From Dyella telluris (GTDB taxonomy: Bacteria > Pseudomonadota > Gammaproteobacteria > Xanthomonadales > Rhodanobacteraceae), in the NCBI RefSeq assembly GCF_014297575.1, contig NZ_CP060412.1:2542001-2606000 (forward strand): 64,000 nucleotides of DNA. The letters are read 5' to 3'. The notes under the pieces were generated by a model. The model was not told where the DNA came from. It did not search any database and saw only the letters and a list, made by a program, of their open reading frames with translations. Below are positions 37,065 to 45,875 of the stretch, piece after piece (within the stretch, counting starts at the first letter, position 1; the number at the start of each line of letters is the position of its first letter). The translations under genes and the position numbers were made by a program.

Positions 37065-39842
37065 ATGACTCGCACACAGATCCACAAGACACTGCTCGCG
37101 GCTGCCATTGCCGCATCGTTCGGCGTTGCCCACGCGGCAGACACGCCGCCGGCACCGGCCGACGCGCAGCAGTCCACCACCAACACGGCCCAGCCCGCTG
37201 CTGCGCCGGCAAAGGACGGCAGCAACTCCGACGCCAAGCAGAAGGACGCGGTGAACCTGTCCGGCGTGGTGGTGACGCCGCTGCGCGAAAGCCTGCAGAG
37301 CGCGCAGTCGCTCAAGCAGGACTCGCGCATGATCACCGACTCGATCGTGGCCGAGGACATCGGCAAGCTGCCGGACAACAGCGTGGCCGATGCACTGCAG
37401 CGCATCACCGGCGTGCAGGTGGCGCAGGGCTTCCAGGGCGAAACCAGCTCGGTCGTCATCCGTGGCCTGCCCAACGTGATCACCACGCTCAACGGTCGCG
37501 AGATCTTCAGCGGCGTGGGTCGTGCGTTTGCGTTCCAGAACCTCCCGGCCACCGCCGTGAAGACGGTGCAGGTCTACAAGACCAGCGAGGCAAGCCTGCC
37601 CGATGGCGGCATTGCCGGCATGGTCGACATGCAGCTGTTCCGTCCGTTCGACTTCGATGGCTCCAAGGTCGCTGCCACCTTCACCGAGACCAACAGCAAG
37701 TACGCGGCACACACCGATCCGAACGGCAGCGTGCTGCTGAGCGATCGCTGGAAGACCGACGTCGGCGAATTCGGCGCGCTGCTCAACGTGGGCTATGACA
37801 AGCAGCACTACGCCTACAACGCCGTGTGGAACGACTTCCCGAAGGTGCTGACCAACAGTGACGGCACGCCGGTTCGCACCTCCGGCGGCAACCTGATCTC
37901 TGCACCCAACGGCTTCGGTGCCGACTACAACATTGGCGACCGCACGCGCCAGGAAATGAACTACGCGTTGCAGTGGAAGCCCAACGACAGCACCGAGGTC
38001 TACGTCGAAGGCCTGTACGATTGGGATTCGGACAACTACAACCAGCCGTTCTTCTTCAGCTTCCCAGTCGGTTCGGTCAACCCGTCGAGCATTACGGTGG
38101 GCAACAACTGCTATGCCAACCAGCTCACCGGTTCGGCGTATTACGGCCAGACCATCTGCGACGCCACCAGCGGCAGCTGGACCGGCAACACCTATGCGGC
38201 CACCAGCACGCAGGCGCACCAGCAGTGGGGCCACGACATCCAGAACTCGATCGGCGCGAAGTGGCATGGCGATCGCCTGAACCTGTCCACCGACCTGTCG
38301 TTCAACTCGTCCTCGTTCCACGACCAGACCTTCATCGTCGACACCTTCCTCAAGGCGCCGATCACCACCAACTGGTACGGCGCGCAGAACTGGCAGCTGG
38401 GCGGCAACCCGGCCGGCAATGCCTCCAACTACTACCTCAACGGCCTGTTCCAGACCTGGAACAACCAGCGCGGCGAGCAGACGGCATGGCGTGGCGACGG
38501 CAACTACGACCTCAACGGCAGCTTCTTCCAGTACATCGATTTCGGCCTGCGCTACTCCGATCACTCCGCGCAGTACAACGGCTCGGTTGAAGTGTCCACG
38601 CCGCCGCCGGGTGGCACGGGCGACATCTCGCTGAACCCGAACCCGGCCAACCAGGTGATTGCGCGCTTCCCGACCGGCTACTTCTGCAGCCAGCCGTCGA
38701 CCAAGGCCATTCCGACGACGTGGCTGAGCGGTTGCTTCAACTACCTGACCAACAATGCCGACGCCATCCGCAGCCTGTACGGCCTGCCGACCGGCCTTGC
38801 CGCGGAAAACCCGGGTCGCTACTACCACATCGACGAGAAGTCCTACACGGGTTACTTCCAGTTCGGTTACGGCAACGAGCTGTTCGGCATGCCGTTCGAC
38901 GGCCTGATGGGCATGCGCATCGAGCGCACCAAGCGCAACCTCGACGCGTTCTCCTATGACGCGTCGACCAACGTGTACTCGCCGCTCAGCGCCAACACCA
39001 GCTCGCCGGTGTACCTGCCGAACCTGAGCTTCAACTGGCACCTCAAGGACAACCTGCAGTTCCGCTTCGTGGCGGCGAAGACGCTGACCTATCCGGACTT
39101 CGGCCAGCTCAACCCGTCTCTGTCGCTCAACCCGGGCACGATCAACCGCGCCGGCATCGCCTCCAGCGGCAACCCGGACCTCAAGCCCATCCGTTCGAAC
39201 AACTACGACGCGTCGCTGGAGTACTACTTCGCTCCGGCCAGCTACGTGAGCGGCGGCGTGTTCTACCGTGACATCAATGGCTACATCCAGAACTACGTGA
39301 CGGACGTGACCATCGGCGGTCAGCCGTACCAGCTGAACTCGCCGCAGAGCGCGGGCTCGGGTCACCTCGACGGTGCGGAAGTTGCCTATCAGCAGTTCTT
39401 CGACTTCCTGCCGGCGCCGCTCAATGGCCTGGGTGTGCAGATCAACTACACGTACATCGAAGGCTCCACGCGTTCGCCGCAGTACATCGGCGGCCCGGTG
39501 GTCACCTCGCCGCTGCAGAACGTGTCCAAGAACAACGGCAACGCCGTGCTGATGTATGAAAAGTTCGGTTGGTCCGCACGACTGGCTTACAACTACCGCA
39601 GCCGCTTCATCGACGGCTTCACCCAGCCGACGGTGTCCGGCGTGAACGACGAGATCAAGCCGGCCAACCAGGTGGACTTCTCGCTCGGCTACGACATCAA
39701 CCAGTACTTCACCGTGGTGCTCAACGCGACCAACATCTTTGGCGCGAACCTGCACCAGTACTGGGGTGACGGCGACAGCCGTCCGCGCGACATCCGCTAC
39801 CAGGACCGCACCGTGGGCCTGGGCGTGCGCTTCAAGATGTAA
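37065..39842 (+). CDS. TonB-dependent outer-membrane receptor, carbohydrate-type
   Basis: This 925-residue receptor has a signal peptide (to about residue 25) and a Pro/Ala/Gln-rich extension. The plug domain (about 60-190) includes NSVADALQRITGVQV and FQNLPATAVKTVQVYKTSEASLPDGGIAG, and a large 22-stranded barrel ends in aromatic Phe-Lys-Met. It resembles the large TonB-dependent transducers that xanthomonads and Caulobacter use for oligosaccharides. GGGGAGG fixes the ATG. It is flanked by glycosidase genes and followed by a strong terminator, so it probably imports the oligosaccharides they release. Confidence 0.94.
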   Translation: MTRTQIHKTLLAAAIAASFGVAHAADTPPAPADAQQSTTNTAQPAAAPAKDGSNSDAKQKDAVNLSGVVVTPLRESLQSAQSLKQDSRMITDSIVAEDIGKLPDNSVADALQRITGVQVAQGFQGETSSVVIRGLPNVITTLNGREIFSGVGRAFAFQNLPATAVKTVQVYKTSEASLPDGGIAGMVDMQLFRPFDFDGSKVAATFTETNSKYAAHTDPNGSVLLSDRWKTDVGEFGALLNVGYDKQHYAYNAVWNDFPKVLTNSDGTPVRTSGGNLISAPNGFGADYNIGDRTRQEMNYALQWKPNDSTEVYVEGLYDWDSDNYNQPFFFSFPVGSVNPSSITVGNNCYANQLTGSAYYGQTICDATSGSWTGNTYAATSTQAHQQWGHDIQNSIGAKWHGDRLNLSTDLSFNSSSFHDQTFIVDTFLKAPITTNWYGAQNWQLGGNPAGNASNYYLNGLFQTWNNQRGEQTAWRGDGNYDLNGSFFQYIDFGLRYSDHSAQYNGSVEVSTPPPGGTGDISLNPNPANQVIARFPTGYFCSQPSTKAIPTTWLSGCFNYLTNNADAIRSLYGLPTGLAAENPGRYYHIDEKSYTGYFQFGYGNELFGMPFDGLMGMRIERTKRNLDAFSYDASTNVYSPLSANTSSPVYLPNLSFNWHLKDNLQFRFVAAKTLTYPDFGQLNPSLSLNPGTINRAGIASSGNPDLKPIRSNNYDASLEYYFAPASYVSGGVFYRDINGYIQNYVTDVTIGGQPYQLNSPQSAGSGHLDGAEVAYQQFFDFLPAPLNGLGVQINYTYIEGSTRSPQYIGGPVVTSPLQNVSKNNGNAVLMYEKFGWSARLAYNYRSRFIDGFTQPTVSGVNDEIKPANQVDFSLGYDINQYFTVVLNATNIFGANLHQYWGDGDSRPRDIRYQDRTVGLGVRFKM

Positions 39843-39855
39843 GGCTCTCCCACTT

Positions 39856-39895
39856 GGCGGGAACGGGGGTGACTACCGTTCCCGCCATTTTTTTT
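39856..39895 (+). terminator. Strong intrinsic terminator after the receptor gene
   Basis: An 11-bp perfect stem (GGCGGGAACGG / CCGTTCCCGCC) with a 9-base loop is followed by A and eight T. This is one of the clearest terminators in the window. Confidence 0.93.
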
Positions 39896-39942
39896 GGGAA
39901 TCGACTTCCGCGCCCTGCATGGCGTGAACCGGAAACCTGCAC

Positions 39943-41523
39943 ATGACCCGTTCCACCTTCGGCACTTCTCTTCTCGCGCTGTGCATCGCCGCGGCCACGG
40001 CCACTCCACTGGCGGCCCAGGACGCGGCCGAGGCGGCGGTGGGAACACGACTGGCGGATGGTTCGGGTTATGTCACGGTGGTTCGCGTCGAGCATGGCGA
40101 TGCGCAGGACAAGGGCCGCCTGCTGATGGCTTTCGAGCAGGACGGCATGGCCGGTATTCCCCTGTGGGAAAGCCGCGACAATGGTGAGCACTGGCGCTTC
40201 CTCATGAACGTCACCGACCAGGTGCACGGGCAGGACAAGCGTTGGCAGTTGCGCTGGCAGCCGCACCTGATGGAGTTGCAGCGCGCCAGTGGCAACCTTC
40301 CCGCCGGCACGCTGGTGCTTTCGGCCAACGCCACGGGCAATGATCCGAAGGGGCGCGTGGTAGAGGAAGACCTGCAGGTCTACACCTCCACCGATGCGGG
40401 CAAGACCTGGCGCTACCGAAGCTCCATCATCAAGGGCGGCGGGCACCCGGAAGACAAGGACAACAAGGGCGTGTGGGAATCCAACATCCACGTGCTCGAC
40501 GACGGCCGCATGGTGGCTTACTACTCCACCGAGCAGCACAAGGCCGAGGGATATAACCAGGCGCTGGGGCACAAGGTGTCCGACGATGGTGGCGCACACT
40601 GGGGCAAGGAAGTGCTGGACGTGGCCATCCCCGGCGGCGTGCAGCGACCGGGCATGGCCATCGTCACGCGGCTCGGTGATGGCCGCTACGCCATGACGTA
40701 CGAGAACATCGACGGCCCGAAGAACGGCCAGGTGTTCATCAAGTTCAGCCGTGACGGCCTGGACTGGGGTCAGCCGGAGCGACACGGCGAACCGGTGATG
40801 ACGCTGTCGGGCTTCTGGCCTGCCGCCTGCCCGGTGGTGAGCTGGTTCCCGCTGGGTGGTCCCGAAGGCGTGATCGTGGTTTCCGCCGAACGTGGTGGTG
40901 GCGGCGCCGAGGAAGGCGGGCGCGATCTTTACTGGAACAACGCTTCGGGCCGTGGCCCGTGGTGGGAAGTGCGTGCTCCGGTGCAGAAGCGCACCGGCAA
41001 CATCCACGCGGGCTGGACGCAGGCGCTGCTGCTGCGCGACGACGGCAGCTTCCTGCATGTCACCACGTCCTCGTCCGCGGACAAGCCGGCGAGCGTGGCG
41101 CACAACGAAGTGCTCTACAACGCAGCGAAACTCGACTTCAGCCGCTACGAGGCCGAAGACGCGCAGTTCACCGGCGCTGTTGCCGTGCCCGATGCCAAGG
41201 CATCCAATGCGCGTAAAGCGCGACTCGGCCAGGGGCCGGATGCGCGCCTGCGTTTCGTGGTGAGCCACACGGGCGGCGAACATGTGTTGCGTGTCCGCTT
41301 CGCGGATCTCGGGCTCGTCGCGCAGCCGTGGCTGGTCGTCAACGGCGCGCGCCTGCCTGCCGTGGCCGCCACGCCCACCGGTGATGGTTGGTCGATGATC
41401 ACGACGAAAGCGTCGCTGCTACCCGGCTTCAACACCATTGACGTGGATGGCGGCGCGCACGTTGTCGACGTGGATTACCTGCAGGTCGACGGCGATGCCG
41501 CGACAACTGGCAAGCCGCAATGA
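39943..41523 (+). CDS. Exported sialidase-fold glycosidase (GH93-like) with C-terminal carbohydrate-binding-like domain
   Basis: This 526-residue protein has a signal peptide of about 25 residues. Residues about 35-385 form a BNR/Asp-box propeller (SRDNGEHW, STDAGKTW, SDDGGAHWG, SRDGLDWG). Segments such as GRMVAYYSTEQ resemble GH93 exo-1,5-alpha-L-arabinanases, which supports that reading together with the adjacent GH43. From about 395 a beta-sandwich like CBM35/CBM6 begins (FSRYEAEDAQFTG). A sialidase or another propeller hydrolase remains possible. It is co-directional with GH43, whose upstream ATG overlaps its stop. Confidence 0.7.
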   Translation: MTRSTFGTSLLALCIAAATATPLAAQDAAEAAVGTRLADGSGYVTVVRVEHGDAQDKGRLLMAFEQDGMAGIPLWESRDNGEHWRFLMNVTDQVHGQDKRWQLRWQPHLMELQRASGNLPAGTLVLSANATGNDPKGRVVEEDLQVYTSTDAGKTWRYRSSIIKGGGHPEDKDNKGVWESNIHVLDDGRMVAYYSTEQHKAEGYNQALGHKVSDDGGAHWGKEVLDVAIPGGVQRPGMAIVTRLGDGRYAMTYENIDGPKNGQVFIKFSRDGLDWGQPERHGEPVMTLSGFWPAACPVVSWFPLGGPEGVIVVSAERGGGGAEEGGRDLYWNNASGRGPWWEVRAPVQKRTGNIHAGWTQALLLRDDGSFLHVTTSSSADKPASVAHNEVLYNAAKLDFSRYEAEDAQFTGAVAVPDAKASNARKARLGQGPDARLRFVVSHTGGEHVLRVRFADLGLVAQPWLVVNGARLPAVAATPTGDGWSMITTKASLLPGFNTIDVDGGAHVVDVDYLQVDGDAATTGKPQ

Positions 41524-41534
41524 AAGGACCGTGC

Positions 41535-42500
41535 ATGAAATCGTTGGCCACTGCCGTTGCCGGCATGCTGCTCGCCTCGGCCCTGCATGCGCAGGCGCCC
41601 GTCGCCCTGCATCCGCTGCTTCCGAGCGGGCCAGACCCGTGGGTGACGCAACGCGATGGCGTCTATTACTACACCAGCACCGATGGCGATCACATCGCGT
41701 TGCGCAAGACCACGGACATGACGCGCCTGGCCGATGCAACTCCCGTGGTGGTGTGGCGTCCGCCGGCAGAAGGCCCCAACTCCCATTCCATCTGGGCGCC
41801 CGAGCTGCACTTCCTCGATGGCAAGTGGTACCTGTACTACTCCGCCTCGGACAAGGCGCACGATGACGATGCGCATCGCCACGTGTGGGTATTGGAGAAC
41901 GCCTCGCCCGATCCCACGCAGGGCCGGTGGATCGACAAGGGCATGCTGAAGACTCACCTCACCGGCATCGACGGCACCGTGTTCGACCACAAGGGCAAGC
42001 GCTACTTCGTGTATTCGGCCTACGTGGGTGATCACAGTGACCTGATCATCGCCCCGATGAGCAACCCGTGGACGCTGGGCGAGCCGCAGGTGGACATTGC
42101 GCAGCCCACGTACGCGTGGGAGATGCAGGGCGGTCGCAATATCCTCGAGGCGCCGGAATTCCTGCAGGGCCCTGATGGCCGCGCGATGCTCACTTACTCG
42201 GCCAGTGCCTGCTGGTCGGATGGCTATTCGCTGGGACTGCTGAGCGCGGCACCGGATGCCAACCTGCTCGATCCTGCCTCATGGCGCAAATCACCGACGC
42301 AGGTGCTGGCCAGCTCGCCCGCGCATCAGTTCTACGCGCCGGGGCACAACGGCTTCTTCAAGTCGGCCGATGGCAAGGACTGGATCATCTTCCATGCCAA
42401 TGGCGGCCCGGACTGGAAGTGCACGGCGCGCCGCGCGCCTTACATCATGCCGTTCACCTGGAAGGCCAACGGCGAGCCCGATTTCATGGGCGGCAAGTAA
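41535..42500 (+). CDS. Secreted GH43 glycosidase, probable arabinofuranosidase/arabinanase
   Basis: This 321-residue five-bladed propeller enzyme has a signal peptide ending LHAQ. GH43 catalytic residues are visible: base Asp34 (GPDPW), Asp146 (GIDGTVF) and acid Glu195 (ILEAPEFL). SIWAPELHFLDGKWYLYYSAS resembles the GH43_26 exo-arabinofuranosidases. AAAGGA precedes this ATG; an ATG five codons earlier overlaps the previous stop. It probably removes arabinose from arabinan or arabinogalactan. No arabinose catabolic genes are in the window. Confidence 0.87.
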   Translation: MKSLATAVAGMLLASALHAQAPVALHPLLPSGPDPWVTQRDGVYYYTSTDGDHIALRKTTDMTRLADATPVVVWRPPAEGPNSHSIWAPELHFLDGKWYLYYSASDKAHDDDAHRHVWVLENASPDPTQGRWIDKGMLKTHLTGIDGTVFDHKGKRYFVYSAYVGDHSDLIIAPMSNPWTLGEPQVDIAQPTYAWEMQGGRNILEAPEFLQGPDGRAMLTYSASACWSDGYSLGLLSAAPDANLLDPASWRKSPTQVLASSPAHQFYAPGHNGFFKSADGKDWIIFHANGGPDWKCTARRAPYIMPFTWKANGEPDFMGGK

Positions 42501-42508
42501 GGCGAGGG

Positions 42509-42532
42509 GTTCGCGCATTCATCTGCGCGAAC
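42509..42532 (+). terminator. Hairpin after the GH43 gene
   Basis: GTTCGCGCA and TGCGCGAAC form a perfect 9-bp stem with a 6-base loop, 8 bases after the stop. Confidence 0.6.
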
Positions 42533-42563
42533 GTCTTCCGAAATACGTCAACGAAAACACCGC

Positions 42564-42606
42564 GCGGTCCGCAGGCAGGCGCGTTCGACGCCCGCGCCCG
42601 GACCGC
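42564..42606 (-). terminator. Hairpin terminator for the leftward small gene
   Basis: Read on the minus strand, GCGGTCCG and CGGACCGC close a long GC-rich stem, followed within about 10 bases by a TTTT run (plus-strand AAAA at 42554-42557). It is convergent with the GH43 hairpin. Confidence 0.55.
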
Positions 42607-42629
42607 TGGTGAAAAAGGGTCAGCGACGC

Positions 42630-42920
42630 TTACTTCCCTTCGGGAACGAGATTGGCGAGCTTGCCCTTCTTGTCGAACTGACAGGTGAAGCTTTTCTTGC
42701 CGTCCATGCCCGCATCGGCGACGCCCGCGATGGTGTATCCCGAGTCGGCGGCCTGGATCGGCTGCAGCTGGATGTAATCGTTCTTGACGTCGAACTTGCT
42801 CGCTGCCGCGTCCAGGCAGCGGGTGGTCAGCTTGCCTGGATCGGGCCGGTCGGAAGCGAGCGTATGCGAACTCAGTACAAGTCCAAAGGTGGCGGCCAGT
42901 AGCAAGGCAGAAGTGCGCAT
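42630..42920 (-). CDS. Small exported protein of unknown function
   Basis: This 96-residue protein has a signal peptide (MRTSALLLAATFGLVLSSHTLAS) and a mature part of about 73 residues. The mature part contains two Cys (TTRCLDAAASKF and SFTCQFDKKGK) that could form a disulfide. CGGAG lies upstream of the chosen ATG; six further in-frame residues are possible but would precede the signal. No family is recognised. The gene is monocistronic, convergent with GH43 and followed by its own hairpin. Confidence 0.7.
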   Translation of the reverse strand: MRTSALLLAATFGLVLSSHTLASDRPDPGKLTTRCLDAAASKFDVKNDYIQLQPIQAADSGYTIAGVADAGMDGKKSFTCQFDKKGKLANLVPEGK

Positions 42921-43458
42921 GGATCGATCTCCGTACAAGGCAGGGGACAGCGTTGTTACATTTCGAGTGTGCCTTGCATTTCCTTGCGGCAGGATGAATC
43001 GCTCGGTGCATTGCTGAGGCTCCCTGTGCTTCCGTCTCAGCGTTCATGCTCCGCACAGGAGGAGCATGGCAACCACGTGAAGGTCATGTCATGGCGTGCG
43101 CATGGGTCATCGTGGCGCTACGCATCCGCCGCGATCTCGATGCTCGTTGGCATGGGTGACGCAGTGGGACGAGGCTTCCTTTGCACTCATCGGTAGCGTC
43201 ATCCAGGGCGACCCGTTTGGACGTCCATGTCATCTGAAGGGTGTCGCAGCTTTGGAACGAGTGGCGCGGGTCTGGCCATCTCCGATGGAACACCTGCGAC
43301 CCATGCGGTGGCGCATGCCGGACAACGGAGGGTTTTCTGAAACGGGGCAGCTCGATGTGGATATGACCACTAGGCGCCGATTTTCGGCCTTAGCGGTCAT
43401 TGCGCCACCGAACCACTGAACTACCTTGGCGCGATTACAGTGGCGATGGAGAGAAGTC
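42921..43458. other. 538-bp intergenic region with no recognised feature
   Basis: Open frames here have no ribosome sites, signal sequence or recognisable motif. The region must hold divergent promoters for the small exported protein and the DUF4440-like gene, but no clear -35/-10 pair was identified. Confidence 0.5.
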
Positions 43459-43911
43459 ATGCGACTTACGCGTTTGAGTTGGATCGTTTTCGCGATGTCG
43501 ATCGCCATGCAGGCTCACGCGGGCCATGAGGTGGGTGACTACCGGGGCTTGCCCGACGACCTTGCCGCGGCTGCCACGGCCTATGACCTTGCGCAATTCC
43601 ATTCCGACCGCGGCGAACTCGAAAGGCTGCTGGCCGACGATTACACGCTGGCGGGATCCAACGGCAAGAATCAGACCAAGGCCGAATTCATCGACGATTC
43701 GACGGCGCCAGGAAGCAAGACCACCTACGTCGCCATCACCCAGCAGGTGCGCAAGGTGTGGCCGGATGGCGCCGTGCTCGGTGGCATGTTCGATGCCAGG
43801 GGCATGGATCGCGGCAAGGCGTACACCTTGAAGGGCCGGTTTGTCGACGTATGGGCCAAGCGCGACGGTCGCTGGCAGGTGATCTTCACGCAGGCGCACC
43901 GGGTTCCGTAA
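43459..43911 (+). CDS. Exported SnoaL/NTF2-like protein (DUF4440 type)
   Basis: This 150-residue protein has a signal peptide ending MQAHAG. One cone-shaped NTF2-like domain follows (AYDLAQFHSDRGELERLLADDYTLAGSNG at the start, GRFVDVWAKRDGRWQVIFTQAHRV at the end). Such domains bind small ligands or act as isomerases or steroid-type enzymes; no specific function can be read. GGAGAGA sets the ATG. The M28 peptidase follows 128 bp downstream in the same direction. Confidence 0.85.
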   Translation: MRLTRLSWIVFAMSIAMQAHAGHEVGDYRGLPDDLAAAATAYDLAQFHSDRGELERLLADDYTLAGSNGKNQTKAEFIDDSTAPGSKTTYVAITQQVRKVWPDGAVLGGMFDARGMDRGKAYTLKGRFVDVWAKRDGRWQVIFTQAHRVP

Positions 43912-44039
43912 ATGCGCCGGGGCCGTGCCGTATCACGGCCGGCGGCCAGGCCGCGCGACGTTTGATCTGTCCTTCGCTGCGTGGCACCCTCACACTCCAA
44001 CCCCCGGACGGCAAGCCGTCCGCGCCCCACGGAGTGTCC

Positions 44040-45689
44040 ATGCCTCGCACCTTGCTCGCCTTCGCGCTCGCCGCGACGTTCACCACCGCCGCGCTGGCGG
44101 CCGTCCCCGCCAATGAGCAGCCGGGGCTCGCGCAGATCCGGGAGCGTGACCTGCACGCGGACATTGCCTTCCTCGCATCGGATGCGCTGCAGGGTCGCCT
44201 TTCCCTGCAGCCGGGTGATGATGCATCCGTGCAGTGGATCGCTTCGGAATTCGACAAGGCCGGCCTGAAGCCCGTCGCCACCGATGCGCAGGGCCAGCCC
44301 AGCTTCCTGCAGGCGGTGCCGCTGGTGGAGTACCGCCCCGACGCGAAGGCCACGCTGCTGACCCTCAAGCGCAAGGGCAAGGACACCGCGTGGAAAGATC
44401 CGGATGTATCCGGCGCGTTTCCCACCGACCAGGATGTGTCGGCACCGGTGGTGTTCGCCGGTTACGGCATTACGGCGCCGGAACTGGGTTACGACGATTA
44501 CGCCGGCATCGACGTAAAGGGCAAGGTGGTGGTGGTGTTCGACCACGAACCACAGGAGAAGGACCCCAAGTCCATCTTCAATGGCACCGGCAATACGCGT
44601 TACGCCACCGGTTACGTCAAGGTGCTCAACGCGCAGGAGCACGGTGCAGTGGCCGTGCTGCTGGCACCGGAGCCCTCGCACAACCATCCGTCGGCGCAGG
44701 AGGTGCGTTCGCGCATCGGCCACCACGCCGAGCACGCGGCCAACCCGATTCCCGCGCAGGCGCTGGCCGATAGCCCGCTGCACATTCCCAGCATGATCAT
44801 CTCCGCCGAGGTGGCCAATACCCTCCTGCAAGCCAGCGGCAGCACGCCGGCGGCGCTGCAGTCGGGTATCGATGCGGACCTCAAGCCGCGTTCGCTGGCG
44901 CTGCCGGATACGGCCATCAGCCTGCACCTGAAGAACAGCTCGCGCCGCGAGGCCACCACCTGGAACGCGGTGGGCCTGCTGGAAGGCAGTGATCCCAAGC
45001 TGGCGCCGGAAACCATCATCATCAGCGCCCACCACGACCATGACGGCATGGCGGGCGACAAGATCTGGCACGGTGCGGACGACAACGCTTCCGGCACGGT
45101 GGGCGTGGTCACGCTGGCGCGCGCATTCGCGGCCAACCCGACCAAGCCGAAGCGCTCCATCCTGTTCGCCGTGTTCGCGGCGGAAGAGCGTGGTCTGCTC
45201 GGTGCGTATTACCTTGCTGCGCATCCGCTGCGCCCGCTGGACACCACGCGCGCCATGATCAACTTCGACATGATCGGACGCGACGAGAAGCCCAGCCCGC
45301 AGACCGACGGCCTGATCGACATCCCGGCCGATACCAGCAACCGACTCAACCTGATCGGCGCCGCTTATAGCCCTGACTATCAGCGCACGGTGGCCAAGGC
45401 GAACGGCGATGTGGGTCTTACGCTGGATGACCGCTTCGATCACGAGTACGCGCTGAACGTGTTCTTCCGCTCCGACCAGTTCCCGTTCGTGCTGCACAAC
45501 GTGCCTGCGTTCTGGTGGTTCACCGGCTTCCATCCGGACTACCACCACCCGAGCGATACGGCGGAGAAGATCGACTATCCGAAGATGGCGAAGATCCTGA
45601 AGCTGGCTTATCTGAGCACGTGGCAGTTTGCCAACGAGGCGACGCCGCCGAAGTTCGTCTCGCATCCGGGTAGCGGGAAGACGCCGTAA
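44040..45689 (+). CDS. Secreted M28-family zinc aminopeptidase with PA domain
   Basis: This 549-residue protein has a signal peptide ending LAAVPA and a PA-type insert (about 125-290, GYGITAPELGYDDYAGIDVKGK). The M28 catalytic domain has His331 and Asp333 (AHHDHDG), bridging Asp in GADDNASG, catalytic Glu-Glu in AAEERG, Asp in NFDMIGRD and a terminal His in DYHHPSDT, so both zinc sites look complete. It likely trims peptides in the periplasm or outside, and could be a type II secretion substrate. GGAG lies before the ATG; longer in-frame sequence overlaps the DUF4440 gene and lacks a signal. Confidence 0.92.
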   Translation: MPRTLLAFALAATFTTAALAAVPANEQPGLAQIRERDLHADIAFLASDALQGRLSLQPGDDASVQWIASEFDKAGLKPVATDAQGQPSFLQAVPLVEYRPDAKATLLTLKRKGKDTAWKDPDVSGAFPTDQDVSAPVVFAGYGITAPELGYDDYAGIDVKGKVVVVFDHEPQEKDPKSIFNGTGNTRYATGYVKVLNAQEHGAVAVLLAPEPSHNHPSAQEVRSRIGHHAEHAANPIPAQALADSPLHIPSMIISAEVANTLLQASGSTPAALQSGIDADLKPRSLALPDTAISLHLKNSSRREATTWNAVGLLEGSDPKLAPETIIISAHHDHDGMAGDKIWHGADDNASGTVGVVTLARAFAANPTKPKRSILFAVFAAEERGLLGAYYLAAHPLRPLDTTRAMINFDMIGRDEKPSPQTDGLIDIPADTSNRLNLIGAAYSPDYQRTVAKANGDVGLTLDDRFDHEYALNVFFRSDQFPFVLHNVPAFWWFTGFHPDYHHPSDTAEKIDYPKMAKILKLAYLSTWQFANEATPPKFVSHPGSGKTP

Positions 45690-45728
45690 GAGTGTTTTCC
45701 TTGCCGCTTGCGTGATGTCTTCCGCCCT

Positions 45729-45841
45729 TCATTCCCGCGAAAGCGGGAATCCAGTGACTTGGCTCTTTCGCACGACGAAAGTCACTGGATGACCAGCCAT
45801 TCGGCTGTTGAAAGGCGCCTCCTGCTTTCGCAGGGATGACG
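45729..45841. repeat. Inverted pair of REP-like palindromes
   Basis: Unit one (45729-45758) is ATTCCCGC-GAAA-GCGGGAAT followed by CCAGTGAC. The second half is inverted: GTCACTGGAT (45781-45790) and later CCTGC-TTTC-GCAGG-GATGAC. The two halves can pair through CCAGTGAC/GTCACTGG. The family is shared with the palindromes at 14.66, 23.88 and 24.87 kb. It lies between convergent genes. Confidence 0.8.
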
Positions 45842-45875
45842 AGCTGAAGGCGTAGCGAGCCCTGTCATGCTGCCC

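Noticed and set aside
36843..39755. Very long open frame antisense to the TonB receptor gene
   Set aside because: High GC leaves the opposite strand open by codon bias. The translation has low-complexity Val/Arg/His composition, no motifs and no ribosome site.
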